DNA of 64,000 bases from Bacillus sp. NTK034 (lineage in GTDB: Bacteria; Bacillota; Bacilli; Bacillales; Cytobacillaceae): positions 186,001-250,000 of the forward strand of contig NZ_JAFKOJ010000002.1 in NCBI RefSeq assembly GCF_017303275.1, in the 5' to 3' direction. This document shows positions 27,381-37,873 of the stretch, piece after piece. Position numbers and translations under genes: made by a program. Position 1 is the stretch's first letter; each line of letters opens with the position of its first letter. Under the pieces are notes generated by a model. The model was not told the origin of the DNA, did not search any database, and saw nothing but the letters and a program-made list of their open reading frames with translations.

Positions 27381-28457
27381 TTATTTTAAAAATGTTGCAA
27401 GCTCCTGCAGAATAACATCATCAGAAACTTGGTGTATAACGGGCTTACCCACTTCTTTTAAAAGAACAAAGCGGACATTCTGGCCTTCTGATTTTTTATC
27501 CTGCTTCATCCTTTCCAGCAGTTTTGAATGTGATAAATCTTCCGGGAGGCCGGTTTTGTAGCCAAGCTGATCAAGCCATCGCCGGAATTCGTTAACATCA
27601 AAACGCAGGTCAAGCATTTTTTTACTTAATTGGAGTGCGAATAGCATTCCTACTGCGACAGATTCTCCATGTGTCCATTCTCCATAGCCTTTTTCTGCTT
27701 CGATTGCATGGCCCAGGGTATGGCCGAAATTCAGGAATGCACGAACACCCGCTTCCTTTTCATCCTCAGCAACGATCCTGCCTTTGATTTCTATCCCCTT
27801 TGTAAGCATCCCGCTTATTTCATCAAAAGGAATGCCATCAAGCGAGCGGATGTTGTTTTTAAGACTCAAATAAAAGTTCATATCATGTATCAAGCTATGC
27901 TTTATAACTTCTGCAAACCCTGAGCGCCTCTCTTTTTGAGGAAGGGAAACAAGAAAATCCAAGTCATAAAATACGGCTTGAGGCTGATAAAAAGACCCTA
28001 CCATATTTTTTCCTAAAGGATGGTTGATGGCCACTTTCCCACCAACGGCGCTGTCATGCGCCAATATGGTTGTAGGAAGCTGAATGAAAGGTATCCCTCT
28101 CATAAATGTGGCTGCAACGAAACCTCCCAAATCTCCGACAGCTCCCCCGCCAAAAGCCAGAATAAGAGATTTTCGGTCAAGCTTATGTTCCAAAGCAAAT
28201 GACAAGCATTGATAGTAAACTTCAAAAGTCTTGGCTTTCTCCCCGCTTGGCACTGTGCAGACTTTTGCCTCTATATCCTTAAGTGCTGTTTCCAGAGCAG
28301 GAAGATGTATGGTCCGGACCGTTTCATCTGTGATTATCATTAAATTGGTCATAGCCGGAAAAGTATCTTTAATATATGATTCCAATCCTTCAATTGCCCC
28401 TGACCCTATATAAACTGGATAGGTCCTTCCGGGGGTTTTAATTGAAATACTATTCAT
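27381..28457 (-). CDS. aroB: 3-dehydroquinate synthase AroB
   Basis: Second step of the shikimate pathway; NAD-dependent and zinc- or cobalt-dependent. 358 residues with FGGGAVGDLGGFVAATFMRG near residue 100, QLPTTILAHDSAVGGK, metal ligands in SGFAEVIKH, LNFGHTLGHAIE and GESVAVGM. The ATG overlaps the aroC stop by one base (TAATG). Part of aroC-aroB-aroH. Confidence 0.97.
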   Translation of the reverse strand: MNSISIKTPGRTYPVYIGSGAIEGLESYIKDTFPAMTNLMIITDETVRTIHLPALETALKDIEAKVCTVPSGEKAKTFEVYYQCLSFALEHKLDRKSLILAFGGGAVGDLGGFVAATFMRGIPFIQLPTTILAHDSAVGGKVAINHPLGKNMVGSFYQPQAVFYDLDFLVSLPQKERRSGFAEVIKHSLIHDMNFYLSLKNNIRSLDGIPFDEISGMLTKGIEIKGRIVAEDEKEAGVRAFLNFGHTLGHAIEAEKGYGEWTHGESVAVGMLFALQLSKKMLDLRFDVNEFRRWLDQLGYKTGLPEDLSHSKLLERMKQDKKSEGQNVRFVLLKEVGKPVIHQVSDDVILQELATFLK

Positions 28458-29629
28458 TAAAACTCCCTCGCAAATTTTCTTTGCTGTTCAACCGAAGCTT
28501 TTAAAGCTTCGAACCGGTCAGAATAAAATTGATCGACAATAGCTGAAGCCAGTTCCCAGGCAATTACATTTTCTGCAACGACTGCTGCTGCAGGCACTGC
28601 ACAGCTGTCAGAACGCTCTATGCTTGCTGAGAAGGGTTCCTTTGTTTCAATATCGACACTTTGAAGGGGCTTATAGAGGGTAGGAATTGGTTTCATCACT
28701 CCTCTGACGACAATAGGCATCCCCGTTGTCATGCCCCCTTCTAAGCCGCCAAGCCTGTTTGTTTTCCGATAATAGCCTTTTTCAGGATCCCATGCGATTT
28801 CATCATGAACTTCACTTCCGGGCTTCCTTGCAGCCTCAAAGCCAATGCCAAACTCAACACCTTTAAATGCATTAATGCTTACCATTGCCCCTGCTAGCTT
28901 TGAATCGAGCTTGCGGTCATAGTGTACATAACTTCCGACTCCCGGAGGCATGCCTTCAACAATAACCTCAACTACTCCGCCAATGGAATCGCCATTTTCT
29001 TTAGCGGAATCAATGGCATCCATCATTTTTTGGCCGGCATCCTGATCTAAACAGCGGACAGGTGAGTCTTCTGTGATTTCCTTTAACTCTTTTAGTGAAG
29101 AATAATCTCTTTTGCCTGAAACAACCCCGCCAATTTCAATAACATGGGCTGCAATTTCAATCCCCAATTCAGAGAGCAGTTTTTTGGCAGCTGCACCGGC
29201 TGCCACCCTCACTGTGGTTTCCCTGGCTGAAGATCGCTCCAGCACGTTCCTCATATCCCTGTGCCCATATTTAAGGGCTCCATTTAAGTCAGCATGGCCT
29301 GGACGGGGACGGGATATTTTTCTCTTTACTTCACCCTCATCCTCAGAATTAAGCGGGTCCTGGCCCATAATTTTTGTCCAATGCTTCCAATCATTATTCT
29401 CAACAACGAGTGCCACCGGCGATCCTAATGTATATCCATGCCTGATACCCGCTGTTATTTGAACAGTATCCTTTTCAATTTGCATCCTTCTGCCTCTGCC
29501 GTATCCTTTCTGGCGTTTGGCAAGTTCTTCATTAATATCTGAATCAATCAGCGGCATTCCTGCAGGCAGGCCTTCTATTATAGTGGTCAGCTGCGGTCCG
29601 TGAGATTCACCAGATGTAAGATATCTCAA
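28457..29629 (-). CDS. aroC: Chorismate synthase AroC
   Basis: Final step of the shikimate pathway, needing reduced FMN; called aroF in B. subtilis. 390 residues from a TTG start eight bases after AAGGGGG, giving [20 protein letters not shown], the family's usual N-terminus. Other signatures: [29 protein letters not shown] and [15 protein letters not shown] near residue 125. First gene of the aromatic block. Confidence 0.97.
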   Translation of the reverse strand: MRYLTSGESHGPQLTTIIEGLPAGMPLIDSDINEELAKRQKGYGRGRRMQIEKDTVQITAGIRHGYTLGSPVALVVENNDWKHWTKIMGQDPLNSEDEGEVKRKISRPRPGHADLNGALKYGHRDMRNVLERSSARETTVRVAAGAAAKKLLSELGIEIAAHVIEIGGVVSGKRDYSSLKELKEITEDSPVRCLDQDAGQKMMDAIDSAKENGDSIGGVVEVIVEGMPPGVGSYVHYDRKLDSKLAGAMVSINAFKGVEFGIGFEAARKPGSEVHDEIAWDPEKGYYRKTNRLGGLEGGMTTGMPIVVRGVMKPIPTLYKPLQSVDIETKEPFSASIERSDSCAVPAAAVVAENVIAWELASAIVDQFYSDRFEALKASVEQQRKFAREF

Positions 29630-29748
29630 AACTCTTTCCCCCTTCAACTCATTAAAGGATTATGTATCAATATAACATAATGATAAATATAAGAATAGAT
29701 AAAATTGAAAATTCCTATAATATTTTATTTCTTATTATGAATGGAGCC

Positions 29749-29777
29749 ATTTTAACACGAATAGTTATTTACTACAA
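29749..29777 (-). promoter_or_regulatory. Sigma-A promoter with extended -10 upstream of aroC
   Basis: Minus strand: -35 TTGTAG, 17-base spacer ending TGT, -10 TAAAAT. It would give a leader of about 110 bases, AT-rich and without an obvious riboswitch or T-box. Confidence 0.5.
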
Positions 29778-29836
29778 AACGGGAAAAACAAAGAAAAGAG
29801 GATGTCTGAAAATAATCCCCTATGCTGTTGCTATTT

Positions 29837-30688
<852 letters not shown>

Positions 30689-30692
30689 TTAC

Positions 30693-30727
30693 AAAAAAAG
30701 CACTTGTCAGGGACAAGTACTTTTTTG
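30693..30727 (-). terminator. Terminator of ndk
   Basis: Minus-strand stem GTACTTGTC / GACAAGTGC with a CCT loop and one wobble pair, followed by TTTTTTT. Confidence 0.85.
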
Positions 30728-30731
30728 AATA

Positions 30732-31178
30732 TTAGTTAATCCATTCATTCATTAGCTTTTTGTATTCCACTTTTTCTTCCTCTTTGAAGAAAAGGCCGAT
30801 TTCACGTTCAGCACTTGCCGGTGAATCTGATCCATGGATTACATTTTTTCCAACTGTGATGCCGAATTCTCCGCGGATTGTTCCAGGAGCAGCATCTTTA
30901 GGATTTGTTGAACCCATCATCTGACGAGCTGTAGCGATAACATTTTCACCTTCCCAAACCATTGCGAAAACTGGTCCGGACGTAATAAAGTCAACAAGTT
31001 CTCCGAAGAATGGACGCTCTTTATGCTCTCCATAATGCTCTTCCGCAAGTTCCTGGCTGATGCTCATTAGCTTGCCGCCTACAAGCTGAAAGCCTTTCTT
31101 TTCGAAACGGGAAACGATTTCCCCGATTAGATTGCGCTGCACTCCGTCTGGTTTAACCATTAAAAATGTTCTTTCCAT
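30732..31178 (-). CDS. ndk: Nucleoside diphosphate kinase Ndk
   Basis: Transfers the gamma-phosphate between nucleoside di- and triphosphates by a phosphohistidine. 148 residues with [17 protein letters not shown] at the start, [20 protein letters not shown], and the active histidine in [16 protein letters not shown] near residue 115. Ribosome site TAGGAGTGG. Has its own promoter and terminator. Confidence 0.97.
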   Translation of the reverse strand: MERTFLMVKPDGVQRNLIGEIVSRFEKKGFQLVGGKLMSISQELAEEHYGEHKERPFFGELVDFITSGPVFAMVWEGENVIATARQMMGSTNPKDAAPGTIRGEFGITVGKNVIHGSDSPASAEREIGLFFKEEEKVEYKKLMNEWIN

Positions 31179-31229
31179 TGAATTCCACTCCTAAAACTTA
31201 TGTATAGTGATTTATGTTAATCCACGAAA

Positions 31230-31258
31230 ATATTAACATTGTTTTGAAAATTTAGCAA
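31230..31258 (-). promoter_or_regulatory. Sigma-A promoter of ndk
   Basis: Minus strand: -35 TTGCTA, 17-base spacer ending TGT (extended -10), -10 TAATAT. Confidence 0.55.
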
Positions 31259-31298
31259 CAGAAATCTGAAAGCGCTTTTACTTAATAATTCCCGGAAA

Positions 31299-31337
31299 AA
31301 CAAAATTGCCGGCACCCTGTAAAAGTGCTGGCAATTA
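31299..31337 (-). terminator. Terminator of hepS-menG-hepT
   Basis: Minus-strand stem TTGCCAGCAC / GTGCCGGCAA with one wobble pair and a nine-base loop, followed by TTTTGTTTTT. Confidence 0.85.
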
Positions 31338-31346
31338 ATTGGCGGA

Positions 31347-32309
31347 TTAAAATTTTCTTTTGCCTATAAATTTAGCAATATCCCGCAAAGCTTTCTTTGA
31401 CCTGGAAGGAGGCAGCTCTTCGAGAACCCCCAAGGCTTTCTGCAGATATTTATCACTAATTTGCAGGGATTTTTCAATTGCACCGGAGTCTTTGACCAAG
31501 GCAATTATTTTCTCTATATCTCTTCGTTCAGTTCCTTCGTGGACTCTGCTGATTTGATCACAGATGGTCCTGTCCTCCATCGCAAATAAAGCAGGGAGTG
31601 TAATGTTACCCTGATGGAGATCTCCTCCTGCCGGCTTGCCAAGCTCTTTATCAGTACCGACAAAATCCAGGACATCGTCAATAATTTGATACGACATTCC
31701 CACAAAATAGCCGAATTTAAAGAGCTTTTTATGTATACCTTCCTCTACATTAGCCGCAATGCCGCCAAGCTGGCAGCTCACCGCAATAAGCATGGCTGTT
31801 TTTCTTTTAATTCTCCGGAAATATGTCCTTATATTCTGATCATAGTTATACTTATCTTTAATTTGCTCAATTTCACCTATGCACAGTTCCACAAGGGTAT
31901 GAGAGAGAATTTTGTGAGCATGCGGATTTTCCACATTGGTTATTAATTCCAAAGCGCGCGCGAAAATATAATCACCGGTATACATGGCAATCTTATTATC
32001 CCACTTTGCTTTAATGGTAGGCTGCCCCCGGCGGAGTTCTGCATCATCAATAACATCATCATGGACTAGCGACGCCATATGGATAAGCTCCAGTGATACC
32101 GCTACGTTTTTAATTTTATCAATATCATATTCTCCGAATTTTGCAGCAAGCAAAACAAAAACTGGGCGGATTCTTTTCCCCCCGGCCTGCAGCAGATGCA
32201 GGGATGCCTGATGCAATAGAGGAGACTCTGCCTTAATGGTCTCCTCAAGCTCGTTCTCTATAACAGTTAAATCTGAATTTAAAAATGAATACATCATTTT
32301 CAATTTCAT
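31347..32309 (-). CDS. hepT: Heptaprenyl diphosphate synthase component II HepT
   Basis: Catalytic subunit that builds the C35 side chain of menaquinone-7 with HepS. 320 residues, trans-prenyltransferase fold with the first aspartate-rich motif DDVIDDAELRRG near residue 83 and the second in YQIIDDVLDFVG near 208. GQPTIK and KTAMLI are also typical. I chose the ATG seven bases after GGGTGAG; a GTG four codons upstream is possible. Confidence 0.95.
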   Translation of the reverse strand: MKLKMMYSFLNSDLTVIENELEETIKAESPLLHQASLHLLQAGGKRIRPVFVLLAAKFGEYDIDKIKNVAVSLELIHMASLVHDDVIDDAELRRGQPTIKAKWDNKIAMYTGDYIFARALELITNVENPHAHKILSHTLVELCIGEIEQIKDKYNYDQNIRTYFRRIKRKTAMLIAVSCQLGGIAANVEEGIHKKLFKFGYFVGMSYQIIDDVLDFVGTDKELGKPAGGDLHQGNITLPALFAMEDRTICDQISRVHEGTERRDIEKIIALVKDSGAIEKSLQISDKYLQKALGVLEELPPSRSKKALRDIAKFIGKRKF

Positions 32310-32391
32310 TTGCTTACTCACCCAGCTTATCGATCCCGTCTGATCTATTCTCTATCGTTCGATGAGAAACATACAGAACAAGTTATTATTT

Positions 32392-33093
32392 TTATTTCGT
32401 TCCAATGTGTACAGCAGCCACACCACCGCTATAAGGCTTAAATGTGACATTTTTAAAGCCTGCTTCCTCAAACATTCCTGCAAGTTCTTTCATCCCTGGA
32501 AAGTCTCTGGCTGATTCCTGCAGCCAGGAATATTCATTAAAGCTTTTGGCAAAAAGTTTGCCAAACATAGGCATGATAAAACGGAAGTAGAAATAATAAG
32601 CCTGCTTGTATCCGAACAGGGTAGGCTGAGAAGTCTCCAGACACACTGCTATACCGCCAGGCTTTGCAACACGGTGCATTTCTTTTAATACCTGCAGATA
32701 ATCCGGAACATTGCGCAGTCCAAAACCGATTGTAACATAATCGAAGGAATTGTCCGCAAAAGGGAGCTCCATTGCATTTCCATGTACAAGCTCCACTTGC
32801 TTCAGTTTCCGATCCTTAATTTTTTCCTCGCCGATTTTTAGCATATTTTTACTAAAATCCAAACCTACTACTTTACCGCTTTCTCCTACGGCTTCAGCAA
32901 GCGCTATGGACCAATCGGCTGTACCGCAGCATACATCAAGAGCTTTTGAACCCTTTTGAACATTCATCTTTTTCATTGTATCTTTGCGCCATCTTAAGTG
33001 CTGCTGAAAGCTGATGACTGAATTCATTTTATCGTAGTTGCCATAAATCTTTTCAAATACGCTATGAACACGTTCTTCTTTTGATTGCTGCAT
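32392..33093 (-). CDS. menG: Demethylmenaquinone methyltransferase MenG
   Basis: SAM-dependent methylation of demethylmenaquinone to menaquinone (named menH in older B. subtilis lists, ubiE-type). 233 residues: [20 protein letters not shown] (SAM loop near residue 48), [10 protein letters not shown], and the family segment [18 protein letters not shown]. Between hepS and hepT, as in other Bacilli, so the three genes supply menaquinone to the qcr chain. Confidence 0.96.
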   Translation of the reverse strand: MQQSKEERVHSVFEKIYGNYDKMNSVISFQQHLRWRKDTMKKMNVQKGSKALDVCCGTADWSIALAEAVGESGKVVGLDFSKNMLKIGEEKIKDRKLKQVELVHGNAMELPFADNSFDYVTIGFGLRNVPDYLQVLKEMHRVAKPGGIAVCLETSQPTLFGYKQAYYFYFRFIMPMFGKLFAKSFNEYSWLQESARDFPGMKELAGMFEEAGFKNVTFKPYSGGVAAVHIGTK

Positions 33094-33096
33094 ATT

Positions 33097-33906
33097 TTAT
33101 CCTTCTTCCACAAAAGTTTTAGCCACAGACTGACTATTATTGAAAATGCAGTGAATACGCTGCTCTAATAATTCATTTGCAAGAGGAAATTTCCTTAGGG
33201 ATTGATCAACCAAATTCCTTGAAAAATCAATATATCTGTCACAAATGAGAATCAGATATCTCCGCTGCTCCGCAGACATGTCTTTCACTTTTGGGAAAGT
33301 CAGTTTTTTAAGGGCTTCAAAAACAACTGAGGTGCCTTCCTTCATGAACTGCTGCTTTTCTGCAATCAGGCGCTTAATGAATAAAAGATTCGATATTACC
33401 TCTTTCCAAGCTGCCTTGCTGAATGCATCAGCCAGTTTTTCAAAAAGTGACGCCTCAACTTTTTTGACTGAATTCATCAGGCTGTCAACTGCATCAGGAG
33501 ACTTCTGATATAGCGAAATTTTATGCTCATTTACATCTTTTATCCCATCTGCGAAGGCCCTGATCATTCGGATATCATCAAAAGCTGCGAGAATCTTGTA
33601 ATATAAACCGCTGTAATAAACACCTGCAAGGACAGTAAGCTGTCTGTGTTTAAGACCATTGTCTTCAGATTCATCGTTCTTAACAAGTTCATGGGTATCA
33701 AGGGCGATTTGGATAAGCATTGCAGTTACTGCATATTTTTCTGCTTTTGAGTCAGGTATTTCCACATCATCCAGGAAAGAGATTAGAAGCAGAAGCTTGT
33801 CTTCATCAATAACAGGAGAATCAATATATCTGAGCAGATAAGGGTGGTTAACTTTTTTCTCAATCTGTTCTTTAACATCTGCTAATTTAATCTTCACATC
33901 ATGCAT
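33097..33906 (-). CDS. hepS: Heptaprenyl diphosphate synthase component I HepS
   Basis: Regulatory subunit that sets product length in the heterodimeric heptaprenyl diphosphate synthase. 269 residues from MHDVKIKLADVKEQIEKKVN, all helical, with LDDVEIPDSKAEKYAVTAML and GVYYSGLYYKILA typical of HepS. The start follows AAGGGTGATGG; the longer frame reaching further upstream is not supported. Confidence 0.93.
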   Translation of the reverse strand: MHDVKIKLADVKEQIEKKVNHPYLLRYIDSPVIDEDKLLLLISFLDDVEIPDSKAEKYAVTAMLIQIALDTHELVKNDESEDNGLKHRQLTVLAGVYYSGLYYKILAAFDDIRMIRAFADGIKDVNEHKISLYQKSPDAVDSLMNSVKKVEASLFEKLADAFSKAAWKEVISNLLFIKRLIAEKQQFMKEGTSVVFEALKKLTFPKVKDMSAEQRRYLILICDRYIDFSRNLVDQSLRKFPLANELLEQRIHCIFNNSQSVAKTFVEEG

Positions 33907-34049
33907 GCCATCACCCTTGTTTCCCCTTAGTTTTCTTTTTTCCATAGCCGCGATTTCTCAATGTGAATACTGCGACAAAGAGAACGGGCACATATTGTCT
34001 TATTCATCTTATCTATTTTTAGCCAAATCATTGATTACTATTAAATGTA

Positions 34050-34086
34050 AAACGGGCAAAAAAAAACCTTTTACCCGGTATCTTGT
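34050..34086 (-). terminator. Probable terminator of mtrB
   Basis: Minus-strand stem CGGGTAAAA / TTTTGCCCG (one G-T pair) with a GGTTTTT loop, followed by TTTTAC. It lies between mtrB and hepS. Confidence 0.6.
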
Positions 34087-34190
34087 ATTCAAGAGAAATA
34101 ATCAAGCAGAGACAATTATATCATAAATTACAGGAACATGTCAGGACAATCTCCTGTGAAAATATCCTATCCTTCTAATCAAAGGGAAAG

Positions 34191-34427
34191 CTATTTCTTT
34201 CCTTCACTTTCTATTTCCCCGCAGCTTGTCATTATTCTTGCATTCCCCCGGATTTTAATCGCAGACGTATGCTCGGTAAACTGAGCAATCATTACTTCAC
34301 CCTGGTCAAGTTTTTCTGAATGGTGGAATCTTGTATCAGAGCCTCTTGTTAACCCTATGACGTTAACACCGTCTTCTTTGGCTTTTATCACAATATAATC
34401 ATGTCCTGATGGACTTTTCTTTTCCAT
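34191..34427 (-). CDS. mtrB: trp RNA-binding attenuation protein TRAP (MtrB)
   Basis: 78-residue subunit of the 11-mer that binds GAG/UAG repeats in trp leaders when loaded with tryptophan. Core matches B. subtilis closely: [31 protein letters not shown], and [14 protein letters not shown]. The ATG was chosen eight bases after AAAGGA. In B. subtilis it follows folE (mtrA) in one operon; here a terminator separates them. The trp operon itself is not in this window. Confidence 0.96.
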   Translation of the reverse strand: MEKKSPSGHDYIVIKAKEDGVNVIGLTRGSDTRFHHSEKLDQGEVMIAQFTEHTSAIKIRGNARIMTSCGEIESEGKK

Positions 34428-34471
34428 CCATACCATCCTTTGCTAAATAATGTTCATTCATAATTACTTAC

Positions 34472-34507
34472 AAAAAAAGGCTAAAAGTTTTATCTTTCAG
34501 CCTTTGA
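34472..34507 (-). terminator. Terminator between folE and mtrB
   Basis: Minus-strand stem AAGGCTGAAAG / CTTTTAGCCTT (one wobble) with an ATAAAA loop, followed by TTTTTG. Confidence 0.75.
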
Positions 34508-34549
34508 CCTATTTATAGCCTGAACTCACCATTAACAGAGCTCTAATTT

Positions 34550-35116
34550 TTATTGTTTAATCAGCGAAAGGACTTCAGCCCGTGCTCTTGCATCCTCTGC
34601 AAAAACGCCTCTTACTGCTGATGTCACCGTTTTTGAACCAGGTTTTTTAACACCTCGCATTGTCATACACATATGTTCCGCTTCTACAATGACCATTACA
34701 CCATGGGGCTCAAGCTTTTCCAGGATGGAATTTGCTACAGTAGATGTGATGCGTTCCTGAAGCTGAGGACGCTTTGCAACTGCCTCCACAGCTCTGGCAA
34801 GTTTGCTTAAACCTGTTACTCTGCCGCCCCTCGGGATGTAAGCTACATGAGCAACACCAAAGAAAGGCACAAGGTGATGTTCACACATAGAGTAAAATGG
34901 AATATCTTTAACTAAAACAAGTTCTTCATGATCTTCGCCAAATACTGTTTCAAAGTATTCTTTAGGATCCTGGTTAAGCCCCATAAAAACTTCTTCATAC
35001 ATTTTTGCGACTCGCTTTGGCGTATCAAGAAGTCCCTCGCGATTCGGGTCTTCACCGATTGCCTCTAATATTAAACGCACCGCATCTTCTATCTGGGCAC
35101 GATTTACTTCTGCCAT
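34550..35116 (-). CDS. folE: GTP cyclohydrolase I FolE
   Basis: Converts GTP to dihydroneopterin triphosphate, first step of folate synthesis. 188 residues with the zinc-site motif [20 protein letters not shown] near residue 77, [10 protein letters not shown], and the second cysteine in [16 protein letters not shown]. Called mtrA in older B. subtilis literature. Ribosome site TAGGAGGCA. Confidence 0.97.
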   Translation of the reverse strand: MAEVNRAQIEDAVRLILEAIGEDPNREGLLDTPKRVAKMYEEVFMGLNQDPKEYFETVFGEDHEELVLVKDIPFYSMCEHHLVPFFGVAHVAYIPRGGRVTGLSKLARAVEAVAKRPQLQERITSTVANSILEKLEPHGVMVIVEAEHMCMTMRGVKKPGSKTVTSAVRGVFAEDARARAEVLSLIKQ

Positions 35117-35159
35117 AATTATGCCTCCTATGTATTAACACTGTGGTAATAATATGTTC

Positions 35160-35188
35160 ATATTAGCATAACCCTTTCATTCAGGCAA
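35160..35188 (-). promoter_or_regulatory. Sigma-A promoter of folE
   Basis: Minus strand: -35 TTGCCT, 17-base spacer ending TGC (extended -10), -10 TAATAT; about 40 bases before the folE start. Confidence 0.55.
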
Positions 35189-35265
35189 AACGAAACTTCC
35201 GTGTCTTTCACTAATATTAATAAACCGCCGTTTCCCCTGTGGTCAGCGCGATTTCAGATCGGATA

Positions 35266-35300
35266 AAAAAGAAAAAACCGCGAATATTCGCGGTTTTTAG
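35266..35300 (-). terminator. Terminator of hbs
   Basis: Minus-strand perfect stem AAAACCGCGAAT / ATTCGCGGTTTT followed by TTCTTTTTT. Confidence 0.9.
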
Positions 35301-35333
35301 CTCAAGCATAAGCTTTAAGCACTTGTATGTAGA

Positions 35334-35606
35334 TTATTTAACTGCATCTTTAAGCGCTTTACCTGGTTTGAAAGCAGGAACTTTGCTTGCAGCGATTTCG
35401 ATTTCTTCGCCAGTTTGCGGGTTGCGTCCTTTACGGGCAGCACGCTCGCGAACTTCAAAGTTTCCGAAACCGATTAGTTGTACCTTATCACCATTTTTCA
35501 AAGCATCAAGGATTGTATCGAAAACAGCATCAACTGCTTTAGTCGCGTCTTTTTTAGAAAGTTCGCCAGCTTCAGCAACTGCGTTAATTAGTTCTGTTTT
35601 GTTCAT
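35334..35606 (-). CDS. hbs: DNA-binding protein HU (Hbs)
   Basis: 90-residue histone-like protein that bends and compacts [23 protein letters not shown], the signature [18 protein letters not shown] near residue 46-63 and the arm proline in KVPAFKPGK are all present. GGAGGTGAAAGGC sits directly upstream of the chosen ATG; the longer frame is only leader sequence. Confidence 0.97.
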   Translation of the reverse strand: MNKTELINAVAEAGELSKKDATKAVDAVFDTILDALKNGDKVQLIGFGNFEVRERAARKGRNPQTGEEIEIAASKVPAFKPGKALKDAVK

Positions 35607-36014
35607 GCCTTTCACCTCCTCCCAAATATGGATAAAACCCAGTAAAATAAGATTCCTTACATACATTTGTAAACAAAATTACTGAATTCTATACGTTATG
35701 GCGTTTTTTTGTTTAACAAGCCCTATAATAAATGATAAATTGAAATTTTTCAATCCAAAAATCATTATAAACCCTTTAAATATAAGGGTTTCGGCCGCCA
35801 TAACAGTAATTCTGTTAAAAGATTATCACAATCAAATGCTGTTATCAAGAATATTTCATGATTTAATGGGAATCTTTTCTTCTTTGCAACATATTTGTAA
35901 TAAGCTGACCTGTTTTTATTACCCTTACGGCGCTTTTTAAAACACTATTTTAAAAAGTCAATTGCAAATTAAGCAGTGAATTTTTCAAACGTTTCCTTTA
36001 AATTAGGATAAACG
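35607..36014. other. Long hbs leader/promoter region
   Basis: About 400 AT-rich bases between spoIVA and hbs. On the minus strand TTTACA, 18 bases, TATTTT (near 35650-35680) could serve hbs. A small inverted repeat AACAG-TAATT-CTGTT lies near 35805. A plus-strand frame of 80 codons here has no ribosome site and low-complexity composition, so I do not call it. Confidence 0.4.
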
Positions 36015-36041
36015 TAAAAAAAGACTCCAAAAGGAGCCTTC
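36015..36041 (-). terminator. Terminator of spoIVA
   Basis: Minus-strand stem AAGGCTCC / GGAGTCTT (one wobble) with a TTTT loop, followed by TTTTTACG. Confidence 0.8.
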
Positions 36042-36042
36042 A

Positions 36043-37521
36043 TTAAAGGATTATCGCAATTAATCCGCCAGAGCCTTCGTTGATGATTCTTTCTAATGTT
36101 TCTTTCAGTTTGTATCTTGCATTTTCAGGCATTAGGGAGAGTTTGGCCTGAATTCCTTCTCTTACGATGGAGCTTAGGCTGCGTCCAAAGATGTCGGAGT
36201 TCCAGATTGAAAGCGGATCGTCTTCAAAGTCCTGCATTAGATAGCGGACAAGTTCTTCACTTTGCTTTTCTGTTCCAATAATAGGTGAGAATTCAGATTC
36301 CACATCTACTTTAATCATATGAATAGATGGAGCAACTGCTTTTAGTCTTACACCAAAGCGGGATCCATGGCGTGTAATCTCCGGTTCATCCAGGCTCATA
36401 TCAGCAAGCGAAGGAGCAGCAATACCGTAGCCGGTTTGCTTCACCATTCTCAGTGCATCGGAAATTTGGTCATACTCTGCTTTAGCATGGGCAAATTCCT
36501 GCATCAGCTCGAGCAAGTGGTCTTTTCCGCGGATTTCAACACCGACTATCTCTTTAAGGACCTCATCGTAAAGATCGTCTGGCGCATATAAGTCAATTTC
36601 GGCTACTCCCTGCCCCATTTCAATTCCTGCAAGGCCTGCCCGGTCAATGAATTCAAAGTCGCTGAATTGATGGACCACACGGTCAACATCTCTTAGCCTC
36701 TTAATATCCTTAACCGTTTCTTTAACAGCTTCCTGATAGCTTTCACGAAGCCAGTGATCTTCATGCAGCACCATTACCCAGCTCGGAAGGTTTACATTGA
36801 CTTCCAGTACCGGGAACTCATAAAGAGCTTCACGCATAACATTTAATACATCTGATTCCCTCATGCCTTCAACACTCATGGCCAGGACAGGGATATCGTA
36901 TTTTTCAGCAAGATCATTTCTCAGTGCATCCGTATTTGGATGGTGTGGCTGGACACTGTTAATGATCATGATAAACGGCTTGCCAACTTCCTTTAACTCT
37001 TCAATAACCCGTTCTTCGGCTTCCAGATAATTCGCCCTAGGGATTTCTCCAATTGTTCCGTCAGTTGTAATCACCACTCCGATAGTCGAATGCTCCTGAA
37101 TCACCTTTCTTGTTCCTATTTCAGCAGCTTCATGAAAAGGAATCGGCTCTTCATACCAAGGTGTATTGATCATTCTCGGGCCGTTTTCATCCTCATAGCC
37201 CTTCGCCCCAGGTACTGTATATCCCACACAGTCCACGAGCCTGATATTTACATCCAGCCCTTCTGCAACATGTACTGTAGCAGCCTGGTTAGGGACAAAT
37301 TTCGGTTCTGTTGTCATAATTGTTTTGCCGGCAGCACTTTGAGGAAGCTCATCCTGTGTGCGGGCACGTTCAGCTTCATTCTCCATATTTGGCAGTACAA
37401 CCAGTTCCATAAACTTTTTTATAAATGTAGATTTGCCTGTGCGAACTGCGCCAACTACTCCAAAATATATATCGCCGCCAGTTCTTTCGGCAATATCTTT
37501 AAAAATATCAACCTTTTCCAA
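36043..37521 (-). CDS. spoIVA: Spore morphogenetic ATPase SpoIVA
   Basis: Polymerising ATPase that forms the basement layer of the spore coat on the forespore surface during sporulation. 492 residues, the family's exact length, very similar to B. subtilis throughout. The Walker A loop is GAVRTGKST (Lys30), followed by LVDCVGYTVPGAKG, and the C-terminus is NEGSGGLIAIIL, needed for localisation. The start codon is TTG after GGGGATCAC with AGGAGGGG upstream. Expressed probably from the sigma-E promoter noted upstream. Confidence 0.98.
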   Translation of the reverse strand: MEKVDIFKDIAERTGGDIYFGVVGAVRTGKSTFIKKFMELVVLPNMENEAERARTQDELPQSAAGKTIMTTEPKFVPNQAATVHVAEGLDVNIRLVDCVGYTVPGAKGYEDENGPRMINTPWYEEPIPFHEAAEIGTRKVIQEHSTIGVVITTDGTIGEIPRANYLEAEERVIEELKEVGKPFIMIINSVQPHHPNTDALRNDLAEKYDIPVLAMSVEGMRESDVLNVMREALYEFPVLEVNVNLPSWVMVLHEDHWLRESYQEAVKETVKDIKRLRDVDRVVHQFSDFEFIDRAGLAGIEMGQGVAEIDLYAPDDLYDEVLKEIVGVEIRGKDHLLELMQEFAHAKAEYDQISDALRMVKQTGYGIAAPSLADMSLDEPEITRHGSRFGVRLKAVAPSIHMIKVDVESEFSPIIGTEKQSEELVRYLMQDFEDDPLSIWNSDIFGRSLSSIVREGIQAKLSLMPENARYKLKETLERIINEGSGGLIAIIL

Positions 37522-37588
37522 GTGATCCCCTCCTGAAATCTTGAGTTAATGGGATAATATTATCCTATCTATTATGTTTGGACATTAT

Positions 37589-37619
37589 ATGTGTATGATG
37601 TTGTCCTACATTGTTATGA
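37589..37619 (-). promoter_or_regulatory. Sigma-E type promoter of spoIVA
   Basis: Minus strand: -35 TCATAAC, 15-base spacer, -10 CATACACAT, close to the sigma-E consensus (ATA-type -35 and CATA-type -10). spoIVA is transcribed by sigma-E in B. subtilis. Confidence 0.55.
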
Positions 37620-37823
37620 CAGTTTTTTTAAATTTTTACCCCCCTATCAGGAATGTGCACTGCACCTGCCAGCCCGGCTGGAAATCGGCAATCCTATGAC
37701 AGTCTGAAATGGACAGCTGGCCACTCCAGATTTCCTTTTTTATTTACTAACTCCCCTTACTTCTTTATTTCTTTGCCTTTATGCTTATAGTCAATAGTTG
37801 AAGAGTGGTTATAAAAGTATATA
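37620..37823. other. Intergenic stretch upstream of spoIVA
   Basis: Holds a C-rich tract, a small palindrome GTGCAGTGCAC and a hairpin CCAGCC / GGCTGG, but no frame and no T-run. I see no recognisable RNA. Confidence 0.35.
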
Positions 37824-37873
37824 AAAAAATAACCCTTCTCCTACAATATATTTTGCAGGAGAAGGGTTATGAC
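37824..37873 (-). terminator. Strong terminator of yphF
   Basis: Minus-strand stem of 15 pairs (ATAACCCTTCTCCTGC / GTAGGAGAAGGGTTAT with one wobble) followed by TTTTTTTAT. Confidence 0.9.

Noticed and set aside
35698..35940. 80-codon plus-strand frame upstream of hbs
   Set aside because: No ribosome site and no family resemblance; covers the hbs leader.
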